Notes: generated by a model from the sequence alone, not told the origin. A stretch of DNA of 36,392 bases from JAJRZX01 sp964407495 (GCA_964407495.1 CAYOVP010000017.1:1-36392), one strand, 5' to 3'; counted from the stretch's first letter, positions 1 through 7,959 are shown. Made by a program: numbers and translations.

Positions 1-54
1 AGCAACTGATTCGTAATCAGTAGGTCGGGAGTTCGACTCTCCCCGCCGGCTCCA
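1..54 (+). tRNA. tRNA-Thr(CGU), 3' part only
   Basis: The 5' end lies outside the window. The anticodon arm is visible at 5-21: stem ACTGA/TCAGT around the loop TTCGTAA, with anticodon CGT at 12-14, which reads ACG (Thr). It is followed by a T-arm (GGGAG, loop TTCGACT, CTCCC), the 3' acceptor strand, and an encoded CCA at 52-54. The neighbouring gene on the opposite strand ends only about 10 bases away. Confidence 0.93.
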
Positions 55-64
55 TTTTCCCCTC

Positions 65-841
65 CTACTTTGGGTTGTCCAGCATATCAAGGAGTACATC
101 AGCCGGCACATACCCCGGGAGGAGTCTCCCGTCGGGAAAGATTATGCCCGGTGTGCCGTGTATCCCTAATTTCTTGCCCAGTTGGATGTTGTTGTCGATC
201 TCATCGGTCTGGCATGAGGGCTCTGGCAGTTCCTTGCCGGCAAAGGCGTCGTCCAGCATTTTGGTAGAGCCCGAACAGGATATGGCCTTGCTCTTTACGT
301 AAGAATCGGGGTGGATGGGAAGGGGAAAGAGTTTGATGTAAAAGGCAACGTCCTTGCGCTTCTTGATAACCTTCTTTATCTCCTTGTGGAGTTTTGCACA
401 GTACGGACACTCGGGGTCGTCGAAGACGATAATGCGGTTCTTTGCCTTTGGGTCGCCGTATACAAGGGCCTTGTCAAGGGGTATCTCGGCGAGCGAGACC
501 TTCTTCAGCGGGGGCCTCTTGCCGATCTTCTCAACGGGGATGAAACTCACGTTCTGCATGAGGTACTTCTTTCCGAAATCCACGTAGACCTTGAAGGTCT
601 TTCCATCGCGTGTTATCTCCACCTCCCAGAGCCCCTTAACAGGAGCGGTCTTTATGTCCGTGACCTTGGCGTTGAACTTGTCGGTCTTCAGGAGTCTGTC
701 CGCCTCTGGTTTATCCAGGCTGTGGCAACCAGCGCAGTCGCCCATACACCCCTTGCCCTGAAAGGCGGCGGCAGGTGCGGCGATGGCACTTATGGAAAAA
801 AGACTTAAAAGCAGTACGATAGAAGAGATAAACCTGAGCAT
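65..841 (-). CDS. Periplasmic DsbC/DsbG-like thioredoxin-fold protein with a CXXCH heme motif
   Basis: This 258-residue protein has an N-terminal signal peptide (hydrophobic residues 5-22, likely cleavage near 26). Next comes a cysteine-rich segment with CAGCH at 36-40, the c-type heme attachment pattern, then a DsbC-like domain. The thiol-redox site CPYC is at 145-148 and the cis-proline segment GTPG is near 229-232. DsbC-type proteins shuffle or reduce disulfides in the periplasm, and this activity is inferred from the motifs. The ATG at 841 was chosen because GGAG lies upstream and a signal peptide follows; an upstream in-frame extension is not needed. It is the last gene of the dap cluster, 28 bases after dapB. 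The single CXXCH in a Dsb protein is unusual: it may bind heme or be a second cysteine pair. Confidence 0.8.
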   Translation of the reverse strand: MLRFISSIVLLLSLFSISAIAAPAAAFQGKGCMGDCAGCHSLDKPEADRLLKTDKFNAKVTDIKTAPVKGLWEVEITRDGKTFKVYVDFGKKYLMQNVSFIPVEKIGKRPPLKKVSLAEIPLDKALVYGDPKAKNRIIVFDDPECPYCAKLHKEIKKVIKKRKDVAFYIKLFPLPIHPDSYVKSKAISCSGSTKMLDDAFAGKELPEPSCQTDEIDNNIQLGKKLGIHGTPGIIFPDGRLLPGYVPADVLLDMLDNPK

Positions 842-869
842 CCCGAACTCCTTTTCTTTTTTTATAGGT

Positions 870-1682
870 TCAGTCCTTGAGCCCCAGAACATCCTGCATG
901 TCATATATACCGGCGGGCCGTGAGCAGACCCACTGAGCCGCCACCACTGCACCATGGGCAAATGTCTCCCTGGAAGAGGCCCTGTGCGTTATCTCGAGCC
1001 GCTCACCAGGGCCTGCAAAGAGTATTGTATGGTCTCCTACGATGTCTCCTGCGCGTATGCTCTGTATGCCGATTTCCTCGCGCCGTCTCTCGCCCACTAT
1101 GCCCTTTCGCTCATATACCGCCACCTTGTCGAGATCTCTTCCGAGGCTTGCGGCAACCACCTCTGCTATGCGCAGAGCCGTGCCAGAGGGGGCGTCTTTC
1201 TTGTGCCTGTGGTGCGACTCCACTATCTCTATGTCATAATCCGCCCCAAGTACCGGCGAGATGTCGGCCACTATCTTCCAGAGAAGGTTCACACCTACGC
1301 TCATGTTGGGCGCCATGACAAGGCGTGTCTTCTGTCCGAGTTCGCGCACCTTCTCGCGCTGTGCATGCGAAAACCCCGTTGTACCGATCACCATGGCCTT
1401 GTTACCAGCCACGGCGTCCTCGAGTACACGAAGAGAGGCCTCTGGGGCCGAGAAATCTATTATCACCTCTGCATCCCTGAAGGCCTTGTCCCGCTCGGCA
1501 ACCACCTGCACGCCGAGCGCGCCGCATCCTGCCACCTCCCCCGCGTCCTTCCCCAGAATCTCCGCGCCCTCTCTCTCAAGCGCCCCGGCAAGCGTAACCC
1601 CGGAAGCCCCCTTGATGGCCCGGATTATGGCCCTGCCCATCCTGCCACCAGCACCTGTTACAGCGGCATATAGCATCCTCAT
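870..1682 (-). CDS. dapB: 4-hydroxy-tetrahydrodipicolinate reductase DapB
   Basis: DapB reduces 4-hydroxy-tetrahydrodipicolinate with NAD(P)H in the diaminopimelate/lysine pathway, in the cytoplasm. The 270-residue protein shows the nucleotide-binding GAGGRMGR at 10-17 and the family signature ESHHRHKKDAPSGTA at about 155-169, which carries the catalytic histidine and substrate-binding lysines. Its length is normal for the family. Two starts are possible: the ATG at 1682 (GGAAAGGA just upstream) and the ATG at 1676, which would give the more typical short lead before the glycine loop. It follows dapA on the same strand after about 228 bases in which I see no gene. Confidence 0.95.
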   Translation of the reverse strand: MRMLYAAVTGAGGRMGRAIIRAIKGASGVTLAGALEREGAEILGKDAGEVAGCGALGVQVVAERDKAFRDAEVIIDFSAPEASLRVLEDAVAGNKAMVIGTTGFSHAQREKVRELGQKTRLVMAPNMSVGVNLLWKIVADISPVLGADYDIEIVESHHRHKKDAPSGTALRIAEVVAASLGRDLDKVAVYERKGIVGERRREEIGIQSIRAGDIVGDHTILFAGPGERLEITHRASSRETFAHGAVVAAQWVCSRPAGIYDMQDVLGLKD

Positions 1683-1910
1683 CTCATCCTTTCCAGATAA
1701 ATATTCAAACTCTTGTCCCACTTACAACTTCGAAAAAAGACCCTCACGAGGTAGCCTCTCCCATGCCTTCTTCTGTCTGTAAGAGACGCCGAAGGGCGGA
1801 CCTGGCATTAGAGCAATTTTCCGATGCAAGACCAAATCAGGCCGGGCCAGGGCCCCTGCCGCACCCTTCTCCCCCGTCTCCGATACCCCATCATGCCGAC
1901 CCCCACGCCT

Positions 1911-2795
1911 TCAATCCCCCCGTACGGCAAGGCCGTAGTTCTTGAGGGTATGGAGGAGTTTGTCTCTGTTATCTCCAGAGAGCCTTACAAGGGGAAGCCT
2001 GAACTCTTCTTTCAGGAGCCCGAGCATGGCCAGGGCAGTCTTGACAGGGACGGGGTTGGTCTCGACAAACATGGCACGGTTGAGAGGAGACAACTTGTAA
2101 TGCAAGGCCCTCGCCCTCTCTGTATCACCTGAGGAAAAGGCCTGTATCATCGAGGATACATCGGAGGGCACCACGTTTGATGTGACCGAGATTACACCAG
2201 AGCCGCCGATTGCGAGCAACGGCAGGGTTGTGAAGTCATCTCCCGAGATTACGCAGAAACCGTCCCTCGATAGTTCTATCACGCGGCTCACCTGCGCAAG
2301 GTCGCCTGTTGCCTCTTTTATACCCACTATGTTATCAATCTCCGAGAGGCGCGCCACTGTCTCGGGGAGCATGTTGAGCCCTGTACGGCCAGGTACGTTG
2401 TAGAGTATGAGCGGGAGGTCGACGGCCTCGGCCACTGCCCTGAAGTGGGCAAAGAGCCCTGCCTGAGAGGGCTTGTTGTAATAGGGCGTTATGAGGAGGG
2501 CGGCCTCGGCCCCCGCCTCCTCGGCATGACGCGTAAGGCCTATGGTCTCTTCCGTGGAGTTGGACCCTGTTCCGGCAATGACCGGGAGCCTGCCGGCAAC
2601 CGCCTCTATGGTTATATCGATTACCCTGTTGTGCTCGTCATGGGTGAGTGTGGCGGACTCACCAGTAGTGCCGCATGGCACGAGTCCCTGCACACCACCC
2701 TCTATCTGGCGTTCTATGAGAGCCCTGAGGGCCTCCTCGTCTATATGGCCGTCGCGAAAAGGCGTGACCAGGGCTGTTAAGGCGCCTTTGAACAT
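1911..2795 (-). CDS. dapA: 4-hydroxy-tetrahydrodipicolinate synthase DapA
   Basis: DapA condenses pyruvate with aspartate semialdehyde, the first committed step of the lysine/diaminopimelate branch. The 294-residue TIM-barrel protein shows the substrate loop CGTTGES at 41-47, YNVPGRTG at 132-139 with the catalytic tyrosine, and GIKEATGD at 158-165 with the Schiff-base lysine K160. The ATG at 2795 is supported by AAGGAG about nine bases upstream and by the family start (MFKGALTALVTPF). The frame stays open further upstream, but that part reads through the dispersed hairpin repeat and is lysine-rich nonsense. It lies between dapF and dapB, as in many dap operons. Confidence 0.96.
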   Translation of the reverse strand: MFKGALTALVTPFRDGHIDEEALRALIERQIEGGVQGLVPCGTTGESATLTHDEHNRVIDITIEAVAGRLPVIAGTGSNSTEETIGLTRHAEEAGAEAALLITPYYNKPSQAGLFAHFRAVAEAVDLPLILYNVPGRTGLNMLPETVARLSEIDNIVGIKEATGDLAQVSRVIELSRDGFCVISGDDFTTLPLLAIGGSGVISVTSNVVPSDVSSMIQAFSSGDTERARALHYKLSPLNRAMFVETNPVPVKTALAMLGLLKEEFRLPLVRLSGDNRDKLLHTLKNYGLAVRGD

Positions 2796-2880
2796 GGGTA
2801 TACTCTCCTTGCTTCCTTGTGTATGTGATGGCCTCATGGGCCCTTTCGTTTTCTTTTTCCTGGTTTTTTTGACGGGTTCT

Positions 2881-2948
2881 TTCCAGCGGCCAGGGGCCGC
2901 TGGAATTGGTTTTCTTTGCTCCACTTTCTTTTTTCCAAAAGAAAGTGG
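2881..2948 (-). repeat. Dispersed bipartite hairpin repeat, copy A
   Basis: On the plus strand the order is the GC hairpin TTCCAGCGGCC (2881-2891)/GGCCGCTGGAA (2895-2905), the linker TTGGTTTTCTTTG, and the A/T hairpin CCACTTTCTTTT (2921-2932)/AAAAGAAAGTGG (2937-2948). This is a full copy in reverse orientation, about 65 bases long, between dapF and dapA. Confidence 0.85.
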
Positions 2949-2973
2949 GAGGTCTTCTCTTTTTTTCTATCTC

Positions 2974-3795
2974 TTATGTTTCTATCGTGCCTATGTAGAC
3001 TTCCTCGGCAGGTCCGGTCATGAAGACGTTCTCACCCTCGCTCCACTCTATCTTGAGCCTGCCGCCGTCGAGTATGACGCTCATGCTCCTCGTGGTAAGA
3101 CCCTTGAGCCGGGCCGCCACTGCCGAGGCCGAGGCCCCTGTGCCGCAGGCAAGGGTTATGCCTGTACCACGCTCCCAGACGCGCATCCTCAAACGCCGTT
3201 TGCTCAGAACCTCGACAAACTCCACGTTGGCCCGGTTGGGAAAAAAGCCGTGCATCTCCAACGCCGGGCCGTACTTCTCAACATCGAGGTTCTCCACGTC
3301 ATCCACGAATACCACGCAGTGGGGATTGCCCATGGACAGGCACGTTACGGCGAATGTCCTGCCAGCGGCCTTTAGCGGGTGGTCGATGACAGGCCCTGTC
3401 TTTTGAACAGGTATCTCTCGCCCCTCGAAGACAGGGGCCCCCATGTCAACGCGAACCAGTCCGCCCTTGACGCGCTCGGGCCTGATGATGCCCGCCATGG
3501 TCTCTATATCGAGGACCCTCTTGCGCGAGAGGCCCCTCTTCCAGATATAGGCCGCAAGACACCTTATGCCGTTGCCGCACATCTCCACCTTGGACCCGTC
3601 GCCATTGTATATGTCCATGGCAAAATCAGCCCGCCTCGAGGTGCGAAGCACCAGGGCCTGGTCGAAACCAATGCCAAATCGCCTCGGCGAGAGCCTCTGC
3701 ATCAGGGCCGCAAGACCGCGGAGCCTGCGACCGCGCCCGTCAATGACAATGAAGTCGTTTCCAAGGCCGTGCATCTTTGTGAAAGACAGTTTCAT
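2974..3795 (-). CDS. dapF: Diaminopimelate epimerase DapF
   Basis: DapF interconverts LL- and meso-diaminopimelate without a cofactor, using two cysteines. Both catalytic regions are visible in this 273-residue protein: MCGNGIRC with Cys73, and ACGTGASA with Cys217. The N terminus MKLSFTKMHGLGNDF is the standard family start, so the ATG at 3795 is firm even though the bases upstream show no clear ribosome binding site. It lies between lysA and dapA, and each flanking gap holds a copy of the dispersed hairpin repeat. Confidence 0.97.
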   Translation of the reverse strand: MKLSFTKMHGLGNDFIVIDGRGRRLRGLAALMQRLSPRRFGIGFDQALVLRTSRRADFAMDIYNGDGSKVEMCGNGIRCLAAYIWKRGLSRKRVLDIETMAGIIRPERVKGGLVRVDMGAPVFEGREIPVQKTGPVIDHPLKAAGRTFAVTCLSMGNPHCVVFVDDVENLDVEKYGPALEMHGFFPNRANVEFVEVLSKRRLRMRVWERGTGITLACGTGASASAVAARLKGLTTRSMSVILDGGRLKIEWSEGENVFMTGPAEEVYIGTIET

Positions 3796-3825
3796 GACAA
3801 ACAGAAAATGGAATCAAAAGATTTC

Positions 3826-3870
3826 CTTACTTTCTTTTGGAAAAAAGAAAGTAAGACAAAGAAAACCAAT
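3826..3870 (+). repeat. Dispersed hairpin repeat, copy B (A/T hairpin plus linker)
   Basis: A perfect 13-bp stem, CTTACTTTCTTTT (3826-3838)/AAAAGAAAGTAAG (3843-3855) with loop GGAA, is followed by the linker ACAAAGAAAACCAAT. There is no GC hairpin directly after it; a second linker occurs about 80 bases on. It sits between lysA and dapF. Confidence 0.82.
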
Positions 3871-3946
3871 AGAAATGCATGCTCTCAAAGCCTCTAAAAA
3901 CCTCGGGGCTCATGGGACTACCGTCCCTCCGAAGAGAGGAAATAGA

Positions 3947-3972
3947 GCAAAGAAAACCAGTATCAGCGGCCT
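3947..3972 (+). repeat. Partial dispersed repeat B' overlapping the end of lysA
   Basis: The linker GCAAAGAAAACCAGTATC is followed by the left arm of the GC hairpin (AGCGGCC). The lysA stop codon (3963-3965, minus strand) and its last two codons (Gly-Arg) fall inside this fragment. The right arm is degenerate and is part of lysA coding sequence. Confidence 0.6.
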
Positions 3973-5225
3973 TCAGGCGCCACGGCCTCGCCCCGCACGA
4001 GGTCCCTGTAGGTCTCGCGTTTTTTTACTACAAAAAACTCCCTTCCACGCACCAGGACCTCTGCGGCCCTGGGACGGCTGTTATAGTTGCTTGACATGGT
4101 GTATCCATAGGCGCCGGCGCTCTTTACTGCGAGGAGGTCTCCCTCGGAGGGCATCTCTATCTCGCGGTCACGGGCCAGGAAATCGCCTGTCTCGCAGATG
4201 GGGCCAACGATATCGGCAACCACCCGTCCGGCACCCTTCCCTGGGCGAACAGGCTCTATGGCATGGTATGCACCATAGAGGCCGGGCCTTGCAAGGTCGT
4301 TCATGGCCGCGTCCACTATTATGAAGTTCTTGGTGGGCGTCTTCTTCGTATAGAGAACCCGCGTTACAAGGATGCCCGCATTCCCCACTATAACGCGCCC
4401 AGGCTCGAAGACAAGGGTCACGTCCAGCCCCGTTGTCTCGCGGATTATGGCCTTTGCGTACCTGTCGGGCGCAGGCGGCCTTTCCGCGTCATAGGTAATG
4501 CCGAGCCCGCCACCCATGTCGAGGTACTCTATGGCAATACCCTCTTTTCTGAGCCTTCTAATGAGGCGCTTCGTCTTCTTTAGTGCATGCACAAAGGGCC
4601 CTACCTGCGTAAGTTGGGAGCCTATGTGCGTGTCTATGCCAAGGGGGACCACGTTCTTGAGGTTGTTCTTTGCAAAGACATACTCCCTTATGGCCTCTTC
4701 CTTCTCTATGCCGAACTTGTTCTTCCTGAGGCCAGTGGAAATATATGGGTGCGTCTTTGGGTCAACGTCAGGATTGACGCGTATGGCAAAGCGGGCCTTT
4801 TTCCCGAGATGCCCGGCCACCTTGTCAAGGAGACGGAGTTCTCCGGGGCTCTCCACGTTGAACATGAGTATGCCGGCCTTGAGAGCGGCCTTCATCTCAT
4901 CGGCGGTCTTTCCAACGCCTGAAAACACCACGCGGGATGGGTCTGCCCCTGCTTTTATCACGCGGTAGAGTTCACCGCCAGATACGATGTCAAAGCCGCT
5001 CCCCTCATCTGCAAAGGTCTTTATGACCGCAAGATTGGAGTTGGCCTTCACAGAATAGCAGACAAGGTGATGTGCCTTCCTGAAGGCCCGATCAAAGACC
5101 TTGTAGTGTCTCTTGAGCGTCTTCTCGCTGTAGATGTAAAGGGGCGTGCCCAGTTCCAGCGCGAGTTTCTCCACTGATACGCCCTCGGCATGGAGCCTGC
5201 CCCGCTTATAATCAAAAAAATCCAT
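3963..5225 (-). CDS. lysA: Diaminopimelate decarboxylase LysA
   Basis: LysA decarboxylates meso-diaminopimelate to lysine using pyridoxal phosphate. The 420-residue protein shows the PLP-lysine motif YSVKANSN (Lys60), HIGSQ, a glycine-rich phosphate loop (GGGLGI), EPGR, and the C-terminal ICETGDFLA with the active-site cysteine. The ATG at 5225 has GAGG about eight bases upstream. It lies directly downstream of lptM and upstream of dapF. The final codons and stop overlap a fragment of the dispersed repeat, so the C terminus may have been set by repeat insertion. Confidence 0.97.
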   Translation of the reverse strand: MDFFDYKRGRLHAEGVSVEKLALELGTPLYIYSEKTLKRHYKVFDRAFRKAHHLVCYSVKANSNLAVIKTFADEGSGFDIVSGGELYRVIKAGADPSRVVFSGVGKTADEMKAALKAGILMFNVESPGELRLLDKVAGHLGKKARFAIRVNPDVDPKTHPYISTGLRKNKFGIEKEEAIREYVFAKNNLKNVVPLGIDTHIGSQLTQVGPFVHALKKTKRLIRRLRKEGIAIEYLDMGGGLGITYDAERPPAPDRYAKAIIRETTGLDVTLVFEPGRVIVGNAGILVTRVLYTKKTPTKNFIIVDAAMNDLARPGLYGAYHAIEPVRPGKGAGRVVADIVGPICETGDFLARDREIEMPSEGDLLAVKSAGAYGYTMSSNYNSRPRAAEVLVRGREFFVVKKRETYRDLVRGEAVAPEGR

Positions 5226-5263
5226 CTACACGTCCTCGTCTGTTTTGTCCGGCGTAAGCCGGT

Positions 5264-5479
5264 TTATCGTTTTACGAGGGGTGGCTGGGTCTTCGCCTGC
5301 AAGGCCGCGAGCCGCCCCTGCCCGTCTATTCCACTACCCTTCTCAGGCTTCTCAACAGGCGCCGGCCCCTCTGGGAGCGGAGGAAGCGGCGGGCCCTTCT
5401 TTCCGCAACCCCCGGCCAATACAACCACAATGGCCGGCAATAGGAATAAGAGAAAAAAGGTCTTCATCAGCCCTCTCAT
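5264..5479 (-). CDS. lptM: Small LptM (YifL)-type lipoprotein
   Basis: This 71-residue protein has a hydrophobic signal segment (about 8-21), then GGC at 23-25 and GKKGPPLPPLP. The Cys-Gly-Lys-Lys-Gly-Pro start of the mature lipoprotein is the hallmark of the LptM/YifL family. That family is commonly encoded beside lysA/dapF and in E. coli assists maturation of the LPS transporter LptD. The rest is short and proline-rich. The ATG at 5479 overlaps the argH stop codon by one base and has GAGGGGG five bases upstream, so translation is probably coupled to argH. A second ATG at 5467 is possible. The lipobox is slightly atypical (Gly at -2). Confidence 0.8.
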   Translation of the reverse strand: MRGLMKTFFLLFLLPAIVVVLAGGCGKKGPPLPPLPEGPAPVEKPEKGSGIDGQGRLAALQAKTQPPLVKR

Positions 5480-6879
5480 CAGAACCCCCTCTTTGCCTCC
5501 CCTTCCACTTCCTTCATGGCCTTTCTGAGGGCCTTCTTTACATTGCCTGGCGCCGTGCCGCCAAGCACGCGCCTGCTCTCAAGAGATTTGTCTATGGAGA
5601 TGGCGTCTTTTATATCAACGCCGATCAACTCGGAAAAGGCCCTCCACTCCTTCATGGTCAGGGCCTCGAGACCCTTGCCGCTCTCCAGGCAGTACCTCAC
5701 CACCCGGCCAACTATGCGGTGCGCCTCCCTGAAAGGAAGGCCCCGGGCAACGAGGTAATCCGCGGCGTCAGTGGCGTTCAGAAAACCCTTCTTCACTGCT
5801 TCGAGGCAGGCCCCTTCCCGCACCCTGATGCCAGAGAGCATGGGCGCAAATACGCCGAGTATGGCCTTGAGCGTATCCACGGTGTCAAAGAGGGGCTCCT
5901 TGTCCTCCTGCATGTCCTTGTTATAGGCAAGGGGAAGGCCCTTCATGGTCGTAAGCAGAGCCATGAGATTGCCATACACACGGCCTGTCTTGCCACGCGC
6001 AAGTTCGGCCATGTCAGGGTTCTTCTTCTGCGGCATTATGGATGAACCTGTGCTGAACTCATCGGATATCTCGATGAAACCAAACTCCTGGCTCGACCAG
6101 AGGACGAGTTCCTCGGAGAGGCGCGAAAAATGCATGGCCATTATGGCCGCCGCGCCGAGAAACTCCAGCACAAAGTCGCGGTCACTCACGCTGTCCATGC
6201 TGTTGGCCGTAACGCGCGAGAACCCGAGGAGTTTTGCTGCGAGTTTCCTGTTCAGCCTGTAAGGGCTGCCGGCAAGGGCCCCTGCGCCGAGGGGCAGTTC
6301 ATCGAGTCTCTCCAGGCAATCCACGAGGCGTGAGGTATCGCGCCTGAACATCTCGTAATAGGCAAGCACGTAGTGGCCCAGTAAGACGGGCTGTGCCCTC
6401 TGCAGGTGCGTATAACCAGGCATCACTACAGTGGCGTTCTTACCGGCAAGGCCGAGAAGAGCGGACTTGAAGGCATTGAGAAGACCGAGAATGGCCCTTA
6501 TCTCGTCCCTGAGATAGAGCCTCATATCAAGGGCCACCTGGTCGTTACGCGACCGGCCGGTGTGGAGTTTGCCCCCAAGGGGCCCGATAATCTCCGTAAG
6601 CCGCCTCTCAACGGCCATATGTATGTCCTCGCACTCCGGGCCAGGCAGGTACAGGCCCCGAGAGATCTCGCGCTCCACCTTCTTGAGCCCAGAGATGATC
6701 TTCCTTGCCTCTGCCTTTGTGAGAACGCCTGCGTCTTCGAGCAGTGTTGCGTGCGCAATGGAGCCCCGTATGTCCTGCGCATAGAGACGAATGTCAAAAC
6801 CTATGGAGGCGTTGAACTCGTCTGCAAGCCTGCTTGCCTGCTTTGCGAAACGGCCTGACCAGGCCTTCTGATTACCCAT
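5479..6879 (-). CDS. argH: Argininosuccinate lyase ArgH
   Basis: ArgH cleaves argininosuccinate to arginine and fumarate. The 465-residue protein has the superfamily signature GSSIMPQKKNPD at 278-289 with the catalytic serine loop, GRSRNDQ at 108-114, and GYTHLQ at 155-160 with the proton-relay histidine. The ATG at 6879 is preceded by GGAGG at good spacing and begins with the typical WSGRF segment; the frame upstream only reads through hairpin repeat C1. It is the first gene of the argH-lptM-lysA-dapF-dapA-dapB run and overlaps lptM by one base. Confidence 0.97.
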   Translation of the reverse strand: MGNQKAWSGRFAKQASRLADEFNASIGFDIRLYAQDIRGSIAHATLLEDAGVLTKAEARKIISGLKKVEREISRGLYLPGPECEDIHMAVERRLTEIIGPLGGKLHTGRSRNDQVALDMRLYLRDEIRAILGLLNAFKSALLGLAGKNATVVMPGYTHLQRAQPVLLGHYVLAYYEMFRRDTSRLVDCLERLDELPLGAGALAGSPYRLNRKLAAKLLGFSRVTANSMDSVSDRDFVLEFLGAAAIMAMHFSRLSEELVLWSSQEFGFIEISDEFSTGSSIMPQKKNPDMAELARGKTGRVYGNLMALLTTMKGLPLAYNKDMQEDKEPLFDTVDTLKAILGVFAPMLSGIRVREGACLEAVKKGFLNATDAADYLVARGLPFREAHRIVGRVVRYCLESGKGLEALTMKEWRAFSELIGVDIKDAISIDKSLESRRVLGGTAPGNVKKALRKAMKEVEGEAKRGF

Positions 6880-6893
6880 CAAAAAAACCTCCA

Positions 6894-6930
6894 GTACTTT
6901 CTTTTGAAAAAAAAAGAAAGTACAAAGAAT
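6894..6930 (+). repeat. Dispersed hairpin repeat, copy C1
   Basis: A 12-bp stem GTACTTTCTTTT (6894-6905)/AAAAGAAAGTAC (6912-6923) is followed by a shortened linker (CAAAGAAT). The downstream GC hairpin is missing; a different inverted repeat (6943-6966) takes its place. It lies upstream of argH. Confidence 0.78.
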
Positions 6931-6942
6931 GCTGGGTTGTAT

Positions 6943-6966
6943 TGGGTTGAGCGGAGCGAAACCCAA
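6943..6966. repeat. REP-like inverted repeat of the WVERSETQ type
   Basis: TTGGGTT (6943-6949) pairs with AACCCAA (6960-6966) around the core GAGCGGAGCGA. On the plus strand the segment translates as WVERSETQH. I recall this peptide from small spurious ORFs made by a palindromic repeat scattered through many bacterial genomes. It sits exactly between the head-to-head copies C1 and C2. Confidence 0.6.
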
Positions 6967-6970
6967 CACA

Positions 6971-7014
6971 TCGGTTTTCTTTGCTCCACTTTCTTTTTCC
7001 TAAAAGAAAGTGGA
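6971..7014 (-). repeat. Dispersed hairpin repeat, copy C2
   Basis: The linker TCGGTTTTCTTTGC is followed by a perfect 13-bp stem, TCCACTTTCTTTT (6985-6997)/AAAAGAAAGTGGA (7002-7014). It is in reverse orientation and ends 4 bases from the stop of the next gene. With C1 it forms an inverted pair. Confidence 0.8.
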
Positions 7015-7017
7015 ACC

Positions 7018-7959
7018 TTACTCGTCTTCGAGGCCCTCGATGATGGCCGCAAAGAGGAGAGGCGCCATTATCTCGTGGTGCCCCGTAAGACTTATGCCCC
7101 GGCCTCCGCCCATGGTGGGCCTTCTCACCACGTTGGTAAGGGGCCTGTAATGCTGGATGAAGTCCATGTTAACGGTCATGAAATCCTGCACCCTGTGTCC
7201 AAGATTTCTTGCGAGCGTAAGGGCCTTGAGGAATACCTCTGGCAAGACCACGGCAGAGCCCATGTTTATGTACACGCCCTTTTCAAGGGAGGCCACAACA
7301 GAGGCAAAGATCCTGAAATCCACCATGGCCGCCCGGCCAGTGGCCGCTCCATCCATCTGCGGGTGTATGTGCAGGATATCCGTTCCAAGGGCAACGTGCA
7401 CTGTGCAGGGTATGCCCTTTCTTGCGCAGGCCGCAAGAACGCTCTTGTGGCGGTTGGGGTACCTCGACCTGGCGATGAGTTCGCCCACAGCCCTGCCGAT
7501 GCCCTTTTCAGCGCCCCTTTTTATGGCCCTGTTGAGAATGGTGCCTGTCTCGCGGGCCATGCCAAAGGAACCTGTGCCTATCTCTGCATCAACATCCTCG
7601 GAGGTGCACCCGGCATAGGCTATCTCGAAATCATGGACAATGCCCGCTCCGTTCAGGGCCAGCGACTTTATGACCCCGCGCTCGATAAGGTCTATGATGA
7701 GGGGGCCGAGCCCCACCTTCAATACATGGGCACCCATGCCAAGGGCAACGGTCCTGCCGCCTCGCACCGCCTTGGTAACCGCCCCTGCGACGTCCAGGAG
7801 GTCCTTTGCCCCGAGTATTGAGGGCAATGACCCCAGGAACTCGGCAAAAGTAGAGCCCGCGCTGTAAGGCACGCCAAAGTCGCCGACAGAGACCTTGCTC
7901 TTCCTGCCCTTTATGGAACAGGTCTTGAGACCCCGTGATGACAATGGCCTGAACTTCAT
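7018..7959 (-). CDS. Conserved protein, possibly deoxyhypusine-synthase-like fold; function unknown
   Basis: This 313-residue cytoplasmic protein has no signal peptide. It is rich in glycine motifs: ALGMGAHVLKVGLGP near 72-86, LNGAGIVHDFEIA near 102-114, EDVDAEIGTGSFGMA near 121-135, HVALGTDILHIHPQ near 188-201, and LTGHHEIMAPLL near the end. The AHxxKxG and GAGIxHDxE patterns resemble the NAD-binding fold of deoxyhypusine synthase-like proteins, but I cannot show homology and assign no reaction. Proteins like it occur, from memory, near argH/lysA in other Gram-negative bacteria. The ATG at 7959 has TGAGG four bases upstream. The gene stands between gmhA and argH with hairpin repeats on both sides. 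Confidence 0.75.
   Translation of the reverse strand: MKFRPLSSRGLKTCSIKGRKSKVSVGDFGVPYSAGSTFAEFLGSLPSILGAKDLLDVAGAVTKAVRGGRTVALGMGAHVLKVGLGPLIIDLIERGVIKSLALNGAGIVHDFEIAYAGCTSEDVDAEIGTGSFGMARETGTILNRAIKRGAEKGIGRAVGELIARSRYPNRHKSVLAACARKGIPCTVHVALGTDILHIHPQMDGAATGRAAMVDFRIFASVVASLEKGVYINMGSAVVLPEVFLKALTLARNLGHRVQDFMTVNMDFIQHYRPLTNVVRRPTMGGGRGISLTGHHEIMAPLLFAAIIEGLEDE

Noticed and set aside
842..961. Upstream extension of the DsbC-like gene (40 more residues)
   Set aside because: It overlaps the end of dapB, and the internal ATG at 841 has a ribosome binding site and begins a signal peptide.
1683..1910. Gene or riboswitch (for example lysine) between dapA and dapB
   Set aside because: No conserved frame and no recognisable lysine-riboswitch core; nothing supported in this gap.
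2796..2924. Lysine-rich N-terminal extension of DapA
   Set aside because: It reads through hairpin repeat A; the ATG at 2795 has AAGGAG and the family N terminus.
6880..6969. N-terminal extension of ArgH
   Set aside because: It is translation of repeat C1 and the WVERSETQ-type palindrome; the ATG at 6879 has GGAGG.
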